This document shows positions 20,706-34,730 of a DNA stretch of 64,000 nucleotides, piece by piece (position 1 is the stretch's first letter; each line of letters opens with the position of its first letter). The notes below the pieces were generated by a model. The model was not told the DNA's origin, ran no database searches, and was given only the letters and a program-made list of their open reading frames with translations. Source of the DNA: Micropterix aruncella (Eukaryota; Arthropoda; Insecta; Lepidoptera; Micropterigidae); assembly GCA_944548615.1 (NCBI GenBank), contig OX155961.1:29060770-29124769 (forward strand), in the 5' to 3' direction. Position numbers and translations under genes: made by a program.

Positions 20706-22320
20706 TATGAATAAAAATATATGAATTTGACTTACAATATTGTGATGTAGTCTCTACAAAAGTTATGAAATATAAAAAAATATGTTAAAAGTGTGATACA
20801 CTGACAAAAAATACCTTTCCATATCATAAGTAATACAAGATACTTTTGTCAACTAGTGCTGAAGAACTTCAGAAACATGACAAAGACAACCAAAAAAGTA
20901 ACGAATACGCTCTATGAATAAATAAAAAGGCTATAAATTTATGGTCATGAGTAAAAAACGTAATATTCAAGTGATTAGGAATCAAGTAGAACGTTTCCAG
21001 ATTGTTTTTACCTACTGCAGCAGTAAGGTAAATGTAAAATGGGATAATATAAGATATTTCTATAGCGATAAGTCCACCATTTGTGTATAAATTGTCTTTT
21101 TCTATAAAACCAGTGTAATATTCATTAAGTAATGTTTTTATAGCACAATAAAGTTATTCTATTCTATATATAAGGATATCAAATAGAACAGTATAGAAAA
21201 GCATCCGAGAAAATGAAAATGTTATCTTTAGCAAGAAACTCAACATTCCTTTAATACTGATATTGGTAAGATGCTATGTTTTTCCAGTTCTTTTTAGGAT
21301 GCTTAAAATTTCGTGATTTGATAAAGTTCTTAAAGAACTGGAACCCACACAAAATATTGGGGAAAGGATTTCATCTGCTCAAGACAATAAAACGAAATTG
21401 GAAGACATTAGCCACGCCATAAGATGCACTAAATAGCATCTTTTGCAAATTGATTTCGAAAGACGTCGAATTTTTGGCTTCAATAATTCGAAACAATAGT
21501 TTGGAAGAAGTACAAATTCCTTGTTCCGCGCAACAGCGTCTGAAGTTGAGATAGCTATAATGATATCCAATCTCCGAAGAATAGATAACTTCTGAAGAAG
21601 AGGCGCAACTTTAGAAACTTCATATGAACTTAGTAGTACATCTAAAGTAGTTCATAAACTGCTGGTACTAACTATAGGCAAAATGCATTTCTGTGGCGAA
21701 CAAGTGACAATTTCAATGATTTCATTAAACGCTTTGACTTTGATCTATTCTGTACGAGTATTAACTCAGCTAGGCAGCAGCGGAACAGTGAATTCTTTAG
21801 CATTAATTGTTTAATAATTTTCGATGTATTTTTAATCGATAGCTTTAATTGAAAGGTCACATATGTTTCTACAACGTTACATAAACGTGAAAACCTTTAA
21901 TTGGCTCTCTGTTATCCTACTCCTCTTTATGTTAAATTATAATTAGCTGTCGGTTTTCCTAAAAATAAATAAATAAATAAATAAAATAAATAAATAAAAG
22001 CAATGACTTGTCCGAGAAACGAAGAAAAGGTTAGGGCAAAACTACTAAGCTTCTGATTTCAAAACATTGCTTATTAATCTATCAAATTATGCTCTTCTAC
22101 TTTCCTTTAAGCTGAAAGTAAGGTTGTCTAATATCTTGTTTTCTTAAAATAGTATTTTTTCTCTCCTTTAAAAAGTACTCGCTGGAATAATGTTTATTTT
22201 TTGATATGATGTAACATCAAATGTTGCCATACATTAGAGTTTAAGAAACAACTCGTAAGTAATATTTAGGAATTAAACTTATAATGTAAGTGAGAGACTT
22301 TACCGTTTTACAAGGAATTT
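20706..22320. other. No intact gene; possible very old RT remnant near 21240-21330
   Basis: At 21265-21300 one plus frame reads LVRCYVFPVLF, reminiscent of the post-palm segment (CYVFSVLLYG) of some endonuclease-RT retroelements, but stops follow at once. An (AAAT)n run lies at 21964-21998. The remainder is AT-rich with no other signal. Confidence 0.2.
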
Positions 22321-22390
22321 GCCTCGACGACGCAACATTTGGTGGAAGAAAAATAGACATGTACCAGCAGATAAAGTAGCCTCACACTAT
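22321..22390 (+). repeat. Direct repeat flanking foldback element, left
   Basis: CCTCGACGACGCAACATTTGG and the following TGGAAGAAAAATAGACAT recur at 22613-22682 with few differences. The right copy keeps an open frame (LDDAKFGGRKIDIPADEVAS) that the left copy loses through a 2-bp insertion (ACATGTACC for ACATACC). Confidence 0.8.
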
Positions 22391-22393
22391 ACA

Positions 22394-22597
22394 GTCCGCG
22401 CGCAAGCTCCCAGGAATCAAGGGCTGGAAAAGCGTGCAGATGACGCCGCCCCCGACCGTCGCTTTATAGCCCGCAGTCTCCCAGAACTAGTACTCTCTCA
22501 GTAGTACTGGGAGAGTGCGGGATATGAAGCCACGGTCGGGGGCGGCATCATCCGCCTGCTTTCCCAGCCCCCGATTCCTCGAAGCTTGCGCGCGGAC
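22394..22597. mobile_element. Foldback MITE, 204 bp
   Basis: The arms GTCCGCGCGCAAGCT and its complement, then CAAGGGCTGG and GACGCCGCCCCCGACCGT with their complements, converge on AGTACT.CTCTCAGTAGTACT. It is nearly a complete hairpin. A half copy with the same blocks (GGACAGTGCGGGGTATAAAA, CGGTCGGGGCGGCA) is at 49704-49800. It has no coding sequence. Confidence 0.75.
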
Positions 22598-22612
22598 AAT
22601 ACGATCTGGAAC

Positions 22613-22777
22613 TGCCTAGACGACGCAAAATTTGGTGGAAGAAAGATAGACATACCAGCAGATGAAGTAGCCTCACACTATTGGATCCGGAAGTATTATG
22701 ATGTATACGGTATGTATGTACCTAACATACCTAGGCACTGTATACCCATGTCCATTAATTTGGTATATGCCAATTAA
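22613..22777 (+). other. Direct repeat, right copy, with short open frame
   Basis: The right copy of the 70-bp repeat lies in a frame that reads CLDDAKFGGRKIDIPADEVA then SHYWIRKYYDVYG before decaying. This may be a scrap of a transposon or host protein, but I do not recognise it. Confidence 0.35.
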
Positions 22778-22839
22778 TATGATAAATATGTCTGTTAATA
22801 TAATATATGTCCATTAATTTCAAATTAATTTTTTTTCAA

Positions 22840-22930
22840 ATTATTTATTGAGTTAAAATTATGGGTACATTCAATATACAAAAGTCTTAACCTAACTAGG
22901 CTGCCGCCTGTTCCAAGGTAGACAATTTAT
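22840..22930 (+). repeat. Family G repeat fragment
   Basis: CTTAACCTAACTAGGCTGCC and GCCTGTTCCAAGGTAGACA match, with divergence, the CTAACTAGGTCTAGGCCTG motif inside the palindrome (31376 and 32168). Related forms lie at 59455-59535 and 60180-60235. Confidence 0.45.
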
Positions 22931-23505
22931 TTTAGTTATCCTAAGAAATCTATAATATTATATTTATATAAATAATCAAAATCATACTTAATGTAACAGA
23001 TACTTAATTACCTAATAAAAATTCGTAAGAAAATGTCATGAAAATTGTCAATATTATTTTATTTTAAAACATGATAAAAATTAATATATATTTATATATG
23101 TATTAAATAATATGTAATAATAATATACAAAATAAATTCACAAAAATTAAAATAAAATTACGTTTAGATATACTATTATGTTTTTATTATAAAGATTATA
23201 GAGATTCAATTATTTAATAATGTTTTCAATATCTGCATATGTACAATTTAAGAGGTAGGCACTCAAACTAAGTTTAAATTTATATGATATTTTAATGTCA
23301 TTAATGTGATATAATATGTCCACTGATTATAATTTTAAATGAATTTAGAATTGTAATACTTTCATATGTAATTGCCCCCACCCTGTCAGTGTTTTCGAAA
23401 ATAAATTACTTACTAATCCAAGAGACAGCTGCGCGCTTATGGAGTAATATGGGGAGTATGGTGACGGTGCGAAAAATCGATTTCAGTAAATCTCCACGAT
23501 TTTAG
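22931..23505. other. No gene; very AT-rich
   Basis: Nothing but AT-rich sequence was recognised. Confidence 0.5.
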
Positions 23506-23634
23506 TGGATCTTCACTTAGATCTCCATTTTTCAGGAAATCAAAAAAGTGGTGATAACATACGTGTGTCCCACTTTCACTTAGATCTTTACCTTCCAGGA
23601 AACTAAAAAAGTGGTGATAACAGACATGTGTCCA
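23506..23634. repeat. Two tandem 61-bp units
   Basis: TTCACTTAGATCTCCATTTT...AAAAAAGTGGTGATAACATACGTGTGTCC is followed by TTCACTTAGATCTTTACCTT...AAAAAAGTGGTGATAACAGACATGTGTCC. The two units differ at about 10 positions. Confidence 0.7.
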
Positions 23635-24459
23635 ATGTCCGTTGTCTTTGAGGTTAATAACAGCACACACAGACGGAACTACTAGACCGATTTCGTTAAA
23701 ATATGGTATGTGGGGTTCTTTTAGATGTATCTTTTCGTCGTTTCGTTTTTGATAGGAACAAAAGTGTAGCTGCCATAGAATATATAATTAAAAAATATTT
23801 TTTCTTAAAAACAGTTTTAACGAATTTGATCAAATATAGTCTTTATGGATACTGATATGTCCCTATTTACCGGTTATAAAACTTTGTTCAGTGTAAAGAA
23901 GGTGTCGCCGACATAGCTGAGACAGGGAATGGCTTTCATTTTAGAGGTCTTGATGGCTAGCCTTCAAGTTCCGCTGGAATGACGCCTGCCAGGGCCAGCA
24001 GGGACAATACCAATGTGTGGTATTATAAGCGTCACATAACGTTTTTAGGGAATATGCTGCCACCGAAGAAGTTGCCCCGAAGAAGCTGCCTCCGAAGAAG
24101 GGTCCTCAGCCCACCCTCTTTCGGCGTACCTAATTTAGGGAATGTTAGAGCCTCGATAAGGGTGTATCCGGCCGGGCGACGAATACCACAGTCCAAGCGA
24201 TTAGTCTTCCTCGACATAAAAAGAAGATTTCATGCCTCCTCATGGACCTCACAGGCAAGCATGGTGCACATTTCGTATGGCTGGGGAATGGCTGCCACTC
24301 ATGCTAGTCTTGCTTGAGAAGAAAAATAGTTTGCCCCCCCCCCCCCCGCGCTCGAGGATGGGGTCCAACGTCGCCAAAACTCTCCGCTCGACTTCCACTC
24401 TGCCATTCCCATCCACCAGGAGGAGCGAATAGGTCTGCAACGTATACTGCTGCATCTTA
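23635..24459. other. No gene confirmed
   Basis: The CACACAGACGGAACTACTAG block near 23665 is typical of insect repeats. 23970-24320 is GC-richer with a 112-codon plus-strand open stretch of no recognised family, including a small repeat CCGAAGAAG at 24063-24098. A C-run sits at 24333-24347. Confidence 0.35.
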
Positions 24460-25158
24460 TTAGGGAGCTAATGGTTCCTGTTGCAGTTTAACCACGAAGA
24501 CCCATGTATTCAGGGTCGGTCATACTCACGGGTTAACATCCATCCGGTGGCCTCCATGCAGAAGAGAAAGCCAGGGTGGGACGCTAGCCTGCGGGCCAGT
24601 CGCTCCTAGGAGTCAACCTTCGGGCACTCCCAGACGGTTTGCGCGCCATGCGGCATCAGCCAATCGATTGTGCATTCCGACTAACAGCCGGGGGAGTCTG
24701 GGAATAGTAATATTTCCTATAGAGCGGGGGTAGTTGTTAACCCTATGGCAACTGCTCTTGAAATGACCATTCGGCCACCCGATCCCGGGTGAATAAGGAT
24801 GTCAAAGGATGCCGTGGCCCGCGATATATTCGGTAGACACCGTATCAGAGGACCGCGCAAGCGACCTCGATCCTGTAACCAGCCAGGAGGCAGGAGGTAT
24901 CCTGAAAATTAATTCCAGACGAAGATATCCTTCCAAACTGGTAATCAGGGGGCGAGGCTTCCTGCTGGTTACCTTTCCCGGTGTCTCGCAGCAAGGCGTT
25001 GGCCTCTGACGGACAGGGGGCGCAACTAGACAGTGGATCGTTTTTCGTCCCAAGTCTTCTGCGCTCACCTCACGGGAGACAGAACGATCTAATATCGTTA
25101 AAACTTCCTGAGGTGACGGGTTCGCCCATTGTAGTTGACAGCTCTAGTTGCTGCATCC
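24460..25158 (+). repeat. Family A repeat, copy 5 (divergent)
   Basis: It starts GGGAGCTAATGGTTCCTGTT, with blocks CACGAAGACCCATGTATTCA, ACAGCCGGGGGAGTCTGGGA and the 3' block GGTGACGGGTTCGCCCATTG. The middle (24880-24985) resembles family B (AATTCCAGACGAAGATATCC), which links the two families. Confidence 0.75.
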
Positions 25159-25239
25159 ATGGCAGAAGATATTTACTATCTGAATAAATAAGTTTCTCAG
25201 CGGGTAGAGTACCTACGGATATAAGCGTGTATCATGCAT

Positions 25240-25690
25240 GTTTCCACTCGAGGCTGCGGATGCGATCCTTGTTTGGGGGAATGCTATGGACAGTAGCCGA
25301 GCATTCGCCCTTCAATAACAGGCATTGAGGACTATAGCCGGAGTACGGAGAGACACACATTGTACGCCTTTTTTAAGGAAATACAAAGTTCTTACTATGG
25401 TATCAGTATATTCTCAGTTGTTTATTGTATGCCAAAAACAACAAACACGAGTGTACGTTTAACATGCAAGTACATTATCACGACACTCGAAGCAAAGCCA
25501 ACATAGATCTCCCCAATGTCCGTTTCACTATGATCCAAAAGTCATTCGTGTATTTAGCATTTAAACTCTTTAATAACCTTCCAAAGACAATGCGAGATTT
25601 AGAAGCAGAAATATTCGAATATAGAGTCAAACACTGACTCAACACACATGCTATTTATAAGGTAGACGACTTCGAACAAATATTACAATA
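25240..25690 (+). pseudogene. C-terminal fragment of non-LTR reverse transcriptase ORF
   Basis: Across one frameshift the plus strand reads LTIWGNAMDSSRAF-type sequence, ALRTIAGVRRDTHCTPFF, then HYHDTRSKANIDLPNVRF and FKLFNNLPKTMRDLEAEIF before TGA. The HxHxTR...L..P..R and FN.LP..., F...L succession is typical of jockey-type ORF2 C-termini. RT catalytic motifs are missing, so it is 5' truncated. An in-frame TAA near 25315 (CAATAACAG) marks decay. Confidence 0.75.
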
Positions 25691-26515
25691 TCTTTAATAT
25701 ATTTAGGTACATACTTATTACGGAATATATTATCATCTTTAAGATACCTCTATTATTCTTCTGTTAAATCCTCCTAAATGTTAAACCTCCTAGAAATAAG
25801 TTGATAAAGTTTGATTATTCATTATAATTGTTGTCGATTTACTTATGTCATTATTTAGCATTTATGTTTTATTTTGTTTGACTTTGGCTATTTTTAGTAT
25901 TATATTTACTGATTATTCGTTGCATTAGTTTTAAACTATTTATTCCTTTGACTTTCTTTAACAAAAATGTTTCATTTATATTTTGATTTTCATGTTTTAA
26001 AAAATTTGGATGAATAAAACGCTATTGACTATTGACTAAGACGTAAGAATGAACTTGCATGTTCCACTACAAACCAACGTCAACAAACTTAGATCGATAT
26101 CAATTCAATATTATAATCCTTCCACCAAGAATATCGAAAGCCCCAACATATCGTTGAGTCTTACGACGATAACGCTACAGCTAATCATAACTGCGATCTG
26201 TTGATTCGTAATATTCGCCCAGACGAATATCATAAAGGTACCGCATCACAACTTTCTATAAAAGTGTTCATGTTGAGAGGATTTTGTCAGCGCATTGCAG
26301 ACAACAGGGAAGATACTGCTTTCGCAGGGAGAATCTTTTATTATCTCAAGCTGGCGACGTCTAGTCTGACTTTTATATTTCACAATCAGAAATAAAAATA
26401 TTATATAAATAAGTTTTCGGTGCGGTGCAAGTACGTGGCCTTTATAAATAAGCGGATACAGGGAGGACGTCTCTGGCAGCATATATAAAACTTCTCAGTA
26501 GAGCACATGAATAAT
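25691..26515. other. No gene confirmed; open stretch 26160-26395 unidentified
   Basis: AT-rich sequence. On the plus strand about 75 codons are open, reading RNIRPDEYHKGTASQLSIKV and on to a TAA at 26393. I recognise no family. It may be a remnant of coding sequence. Confidence 0.3.
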
Positions 26516-27245
26516 AAAGCAGTTGGGCGGTGTGGACTACAACGGGCAAACCCGTCACCCCAGGCTGGTATAACGAAATGTGATGTGATGTTCTTTTAGC
26601 CGTGGGATCGTAAGACTTTGGAACGGCACAAACCTACCATCCATCGCCAGAGTCCAACGCCTTACGGCAAGGCACTAGAAAGGTAACCCAGTGGAACTAC
26701 CTCGTCCCCTGGATACCAGTTTGGGTAGGATATATTCGTCTGGAATTAACCTTCAGGATACTTCCCTCCTCCCGACTGGTTACGAGACCGAAGTCGCTTA
26801 CGCGACCTCTACCTGCCGTAATTCAGCGGTGATTCAGTTTGAATCTACCGCGAACCAAAGGCATCTTTTGCCCGGCTCTGAATTCAGGATCAGGTAGCCT
26901 AATGGTCGATTCTAGAGTGGTTGACGACAGGTTAACATCCACCCCCGCTGCTTAGGAGACAGTGTATTTCCATAGTCTCCAGACTCCTTCAGCAATTAGT
27001 CAGAGTGCACATCCGATTGGCATCGCCGAACGGTGCGCAAACCGTCGAGTAGCGCCGGGATTCAATCCCGCCAGGAGAAATCGGTCCACCGGCCGTGAGG
27101 CCTGAGACGCGAGAGTCTTACCCGGGGTAGCCTTCGACACGAGGAAGCTTCTGTATTGGAGCTGAATCGTGAGTTGAGCCGATCCGAAATTTAAAGGAAC
27201 TTATGGCCCAAGCTGCACGAAACCATTCGCTACCTAACGCTGAAT
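26516..27245 (-). repeat. Family B repeat, full-length copy
   Basis: Read on the minus strand it has the family A order with shared blocks: the dyad GCGGGATTGAATCCCGGCG, CGACGGTTTGCGCACCGTTC, a GGAGTCTGGAGAC block, GCAGCGGGGGTGGATGTTAA, AGCCGGGCAAAAGATGCC, GGCGTTGGACTCT and 3' GGTGACGGGTTTGCCCGTTG. It is therefore a diverged relative of family A. It carries the 5' leader (GTGCAGCTTGGGCCATAAG) that the partial copies at 5228 and 41890 also show. Confidence 0.75.
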
Positions 27246-27894
27246 AATAAAGCACATAAAGTCTGTTTCACCGAAACACATTAAAGAGATTCCATATATA
27301 ACCGTTTTTATGGTTATTAAATTCAAACTATTGCATTAGTGTTAGGTTACTTATCGCTTTGTTTTTTTTTTTTTTTTTTTTTTTAATTCATATTTTATTA
27401 TTGGGGTTTTAAAGATTTATTTTTTATTTTTTATTTTATTTATTTAGGTAAGTAACAGCATGAACTTATAATTAGATACATAATTCTTTAAAAAAACATG
27501 TTCTTATGCCGATTATAAATTACGCCGTTCGAAATTATTTGAAAAATATTTTACAAACTAAATTATGAAACAAAAAATACAATACATCCGTAAATATTTA
27601 TTATTCAAATGACCGCAAAAGTTATAAAGTTAACCGCAAACATATAAACTTATACAACATAAATTCAAAATAAGCAAATGGGAATTCATATATAAGTTAT
27701 ATTATATTTATACATACATATTACAAATCAATAATTACTGGCAGTTGTCGCTGCAGCTTCAAGGGCGGTTCGTACTGCCGATTTGAAGCTAATTTTGTTT
27801 CTACTATAAATGTTATTTAGTATCCAACTGTATTTGCAATTTTTAGTATCCAACTGTATTTGCAATTTTGAATTAGTAAAAGACTATTGACTAT
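27246..27894. other. No gene; poly-T at 27361-27384
   Basis: AT-rich sequence with a 24-nt T run and a small tandem TTAGTATCCAACTGTATTTG near 27817 and 27842. Confidence 0.55.
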
Positions 27895-29852
<1,958 letters not shown>

Positions 29853-30225
29853 TTAGCCCGCATCGCAATTCGTGTGAAACCTCAGTGAGTGACAGTTAAA
29901 CGAGAAGCAGAAGTGGTGCAGTCCAGCAGCACAGACGGAACAAACAAAACCGTAAGTACCGACATCCTGTCTTTCCACTTTAAATATCCGCTCCTGGGTA
30001 CTAAGGTACACCAGGTGGTCCTTCAAGCTAGCAAACTCACACGGATCTCACGCAAAATCATAAGCCGCCTAGAGTGCTCTTCTGAGTAACGAGACCAGAC
30101 CTCTAGGTACCCGCATCTTGAAGGTTGTAAATTTTTTATTTTACAAATTTTGTTTCTGAGTTTCACCTCTCAAACGTGGTGATGCCAAATAAAGTTTTTT
30201 TTTGTTTCTCTTTCGCGAGGAGTTA

Positions 30226-30427
30226 GATACTTGAAATTCAGTATACAGATGCCTTGTTGGGTCGAAATCAGGTTGCGAAATTTTTGGTTGGAATATCTCG
30301 TATACAAGCGACGCAAATGTTATTTAAAGGCCCCATATTTAAGAAAATACATAATTTTTGGAAAAGTACCATTGAAATGTCACGGAAAATACTACATATA
30401 TACTACAAATTGGCGAACGGGGGAGGT
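30226..30427 (+). repeat. Family F block, left palindrome arm
   Basis: It contains ACAGATGCCTTGTTGGGTCG and GGAATATCTCGTATACAAGC. Beyond the MITE a G-run and the GTCTACTTGACGTGTAAGTC block complete the family order. The mirror copy is at 32640-32930. Confidence 0.65.
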
Positions 30428-30834
30428 GGTATTATTGCAGTATAGGTACCTCTTCTAGATTGTTGATTTTTTAACGTCACCAGACTATATTCACCACGCT
30501 GATTCCGAATCTGCAATAATATTTATTCGGTCTCAATAAATAAGCGAGATATAGGCATTCAAAAAAGCGCCAAACCCATACATTTCGGTAGTTTTTTTTA
30601 AAAAATAATACATAAACACCTATTTGGCGGTAGGTTAGGTTAGGTTAGGTTAGGTCTTTTTAAAACAACCTTAAAAACTGAGGTAAAAAAAAAATTTTTT
30701 TTTTTTTGTATGTAAATTTGGTTTCGAAAATTTACGCGTCCGAAGCTTTTTTCTTTCACATTTAGCATTACAACCTAGTAGTATTTCTTTGTTTTTTCGA
30801 TTTCTGAGAAAGGTACCTATACTGCAATAATTCC
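30428..30834. mobile_element. 407-bp MITE (hAT-type duplication) in left arm only
   Basis: Terminal inverted repeats start GG(T/A)ATTATTGCAGTATAGG and are about 23 bp with one mismatch. GGGGAGGT is present at 30420-30427 and again at 30835-30842. The right arm has the uninterrupted site with a single GGGGAGGT. An 8-bp duplication is typical of hAT transposons. The interior has five TAGGT units (30631-30655, the TTAGG telomere motif) and A/T homopolymers, but no transposase. Confidence 0.85.
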
Positions 30835-31644
30835 GGGGAGGTTGGGTTGGCGCGAGTTGATGAGGTGGGGGGGGGGGGGGTTAGTGGAGTGGGGCTTGTC
30901 TACTTGACGTGTAAGTCTTAGGATGATTTTATTCAATATAACCGTCTGCGAGTGTATATTTTTTAATAGTCCCATTTATAAAGGTGTGGGATTTGTAGAG
31001 GCGTTATAAGCGTCCGTAGCGCCACCCGGCGACATTCATTAAAATGAAAAATCATGCAGCCAGCCGGTAAATTAAAAGTGGATTAGTGCCGAAGCTCCAC
31101 GCCACCCATCCCAGGCATAAAGATGCCATGGCGCTTTGCAAATATTATCTTTTAGTGGTTACTTTTGCTGTGGCTGAATATAAAACACTAGTAAATAGAG
31201 TTACCGGAAAAGGCAACATTATAACAAGACAGATAAAAGATACCACAAGTAATCTATATATTTATTTATTTATTTATTTAGTAACACATCTAGTAAACAA
31301 TTAATGTCATAATTGTAAAAAAGATGTTAGCAAGAAATTGATGCGACATTATTTTTAATGTTTGACACAGTCGCCTAACTAGGTCTAGGCCTGTTCTAAG
31401 GCAGACTTTTAATGACTAGATATTTAGTGTGCACTGTCAACTTACCTAAACTATATGTTAGTACCTACTTATTTTTTAATCGACAAATATGAAACTATAA
31501 ATATTTACGCACAAATATAGATACTCATATACATCTATAGATAAAATATATATCCATATATGCACAACATACACATACATATATGTATACGAAAATAATA
31601 ATAAAACCAAAATAAATAAAAATAAAAACTAAAACTATATATAT

Positions 31645-31914
<270 letters not shown>

Positions 31915-32639
31915 ATATATATAGTTTTAGTTTTTATTTTTATTTATTTTGGTTTTATTATTATTTTCGTATACATATATGTATGTGTATGTTGTGCATA
32001 TATGGATATATATTTTATCTATAGATGTATATGAGTATCTATATTTGTGCGTAAATATTTATAGTTTCATATTTGTCGATTAAAAAATAAGTAGGTACTA
32101 ACATATAGTTTAGGTAAGTTGACAGTGCACACTAAATATCTAGTCATTAAAAGTCTGCCTTAGAACAGGCCTAGACCTAGTTAGGCGACTGTGTCAAACA
32201 TTAAAAATAATGTCGCATCAATTTCTTGCTAACATCTTTTTTACAATTATGACATTAATTGTTTACTAGATGTGTTACTAAATAAATAAATAAATAAATA
32301 TATAGATTACTTGTGGTATCTTTTATCTGTCTTGTTTTAATGTTGCCTTTCCGGTAACTCTATTTACTAGTGTTTTATATTCAGCCACAGCAAAAGTAAC
32401 CACTAAAAGATAATATTTGCAAAGCGCGATGGCATCTTTATGCCTGGGATGGGTGGCGTGGAGCTTCGGCACTAATCCACTTTTAATTTACCGGCTGGCT
32501 GCATGATTTTTCATTTTAATGAATGTCGCCGGGTGGCGTTACGGACGCTTATAACGCCTCTACAAATCCCACACCTTTATAAATGGGACTATTAAAAAAT
32601 ATACACTCGCAGACGGTTATATTGAATAAAATCATCCTA

Positions 32640-32930
32640 AGACTTACGCGTCAAGTAGACAAGCCCCACTCCACTAACCCCCCCCCCCCCCCCCACCTCA
32701 TCAACTCGCGCCAACCCAACCTCCCCCGTTCGCCAATTTGTAGTATATCTGTAGTATTTTCCGTGGCATTTCAATGGTACTTTTCCAAAAATTATGTATT
32801 TTCTTAAATATGGGGCCTTTAAATAACATTTGCGTCGCTTGTATACGAGATATTCCAACCAAAAATTTCGCAACCTGATTTCGACCCAACAAGGCATCTG
32901 TGTACTGAATTTCAAGTATCTAACTCCTCG
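32640..32930 (-). repeat. Family F block, right palindrome arm (empty MITE site)
   Basis: Mirror of the left arm's family F block. The C-run at 32679-32694 mirrors the G-run near 30868. The intact stretch CCAACCCAACCTCCCCCGTT holds the MITE target without an insertion. Confidence 0.8.
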
Positions 32931-33293
32931 CGAAAGAGAAACAAAAAAAAACTTTATTTGGCATCACCACGTTTGAGAGGTGAAACTCAGAAACAAAATT
33001 TGTAAAATAAAAAATTTACAACCTTGAAGATGCGGGTATCTAGAGGTCTGGTCTCGTTACTCAGAAGAGCACTCTAGGCGGCTTATGATTTTGCGTGAGA
33101 TCCGTGTGAGTTTGCTAGCTTGAAGGACCACCTGGTGTACCTTAGTACCCAGGAGCGGATATTTAAAGTGGAAAGACAGGATGTCGGTACTTACGGTTTT
33201 GTTTGTTCCGTCTGTGCTGCTGGACTGCACCACTTCTGCTTCTCGTTTAACTGTCACTCACTGAGGTTTCACACGAATTGCGATGCGGGCTAA

Positions 33294-33999
33294 TCAACAC
33301 AAAGGTTTGTGTGATGCGATGCGGCGGTTTGCGACGAGAAAAAACGATAATCTCGTCTGTTGTTGCGGAGCGAATATATTCGACGACGCGCCTCGCCAAG
33401 TCAACAAATATACTGTCCTACCCGTCGTTCAGACGGGCCGATCCGTAGCGCTGGGCGGTTCAGATCGGCGCGGCGTCGCGGCATATTTAAATAGGTACCG
33501 ACAATATTTGATTGGAGCGGAATAATTTATAAAAGGGATTGGATTAGACAAGTGATTAGGAGGCGGAAAATTACGCTAATTCTCACACAAACCTCACTGG
33601 CGTGAACAAACCTAAAAAAAAAAAACAATTCTAAACAAAAGACTCAGGTGTAGGTTGCAAAACTTCTTTACACTCTTCTAGCCTTGAGGCAGATTCCTCC
33701 AAATAAAAGAAACACAACTTAGTTCAGAATTAAGCAATATAATGTAGTAAAATTTCATACAAAAAAAAAAATGTGAATTTTATTTAAGCCCTACACAATG
33801 GGTACTTTCAGACCGGTTCGCCTTAAATCTGGGTTGTTCATTGGCATTTAAATAAAAATCCATACGGCAAATGCGGTTTACATAAAAAACCGAAAAAAAA
33901 ACGAAGGAGATGAAATGTAATGAAGGAGATGACAAATCAACACATCTGCTCTGCGAGTTCTCCTGCCGCCGTTTGTCCACCGGTCGAGAGAGAGCGCTC
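33294..33999. other. No gene recognised; GC-rich patch 33300-33490
   Basis: 33300-33490 is clearly GC-richer (GATCGGCGCGGCGTCGCGGC) with an 80-codon open stretch and no known domain. The rest is AT-rich. Confidence 0.35.
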
Positions 34000-34090
34000 A
34001 TAAATTTTATTTTTGAAATTTATATTCAGATGAAATCAGGCCTTAGCTACTTGCCGGAAGAGTCTTGGGTGCCACAGCCGGTTTTTCACA
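34000..34090 (+). repeat. Family F fragment
   Basis: ATGAAATCAGGCCTTAGCTA then CTTGCCGGAAGAGTCTTGGG and CACAGCCGGTTTTT match the copies at 38441, 44272 and 47304. Confidence 0.6.
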
Positions 34091-34505
34091 CATTGAGGTT
34101 CCAACCACCCTAACTGGTAAAGGGCGTAAGGTTTGTATTAAAAGGATGGTTTGGAATTAGGGGATAAATGGCATTATGTGAGAGAAATATTAGAAAAATG
34201 ATTAGAAGAAGAGAACAATTACTATACATAAATTAAATATAAAATAATGTGTAGTTATTATTAATTGAGCGTATAATTAATTATTTTACATTACAAATAT
34301 TTGGTCTTTGGTATTTACAGAGATCTTAGCGAAATAGATTTTTTCTTAGAAAGAAAATTCTACCTGATTGAACTGCGATCACGACGAAAATGGATAGAAA
34401 CAAGTTTCCTATAATGTGTTATGAGATTGCGAGAAGGTGGCAGATAATTTTTTTTTAAATGTGATTCACATAAAATATAGTAAAATAAAATCGACCGCGC
34501 TGTCA
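34091..34505. other. No gene; AT-rich
   Basis: Nothing was recognised. Confidence 0.5.
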
Positions 34506-34730
34506 CTTTTTACACGACTACCTAACAAAAAAGGGGTGTATTATGTTCAGGGTTCATCTGTGTGTGTTGTCCGTTTCTTTATTCTACTATAACTTCTAAA
34601 CGCTAGAATGTTATTGTTATAACCACTATGTCTTGCCGAGTGTCAAAATATTAAGTAAATAGTTCTCTAAATGCCCAAATCTCCAAATGTCAATAAATTA
34701 ACATAAATATGTCGTGTTTAGTGTCAAATG
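34506..34730 (+). repeat. Family E repeat, copy 1
   Basis: TTTACACGACTACCTAACAA, GTTCAGGGTTCATCTGTG, TAACTTCTAAACGC and CCAAATGTCAATAAATTAAC occur in order. The same order is found at 36955-37172 and 38038-38270, and inverted at 35510-35940. Confidence 0.7.
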
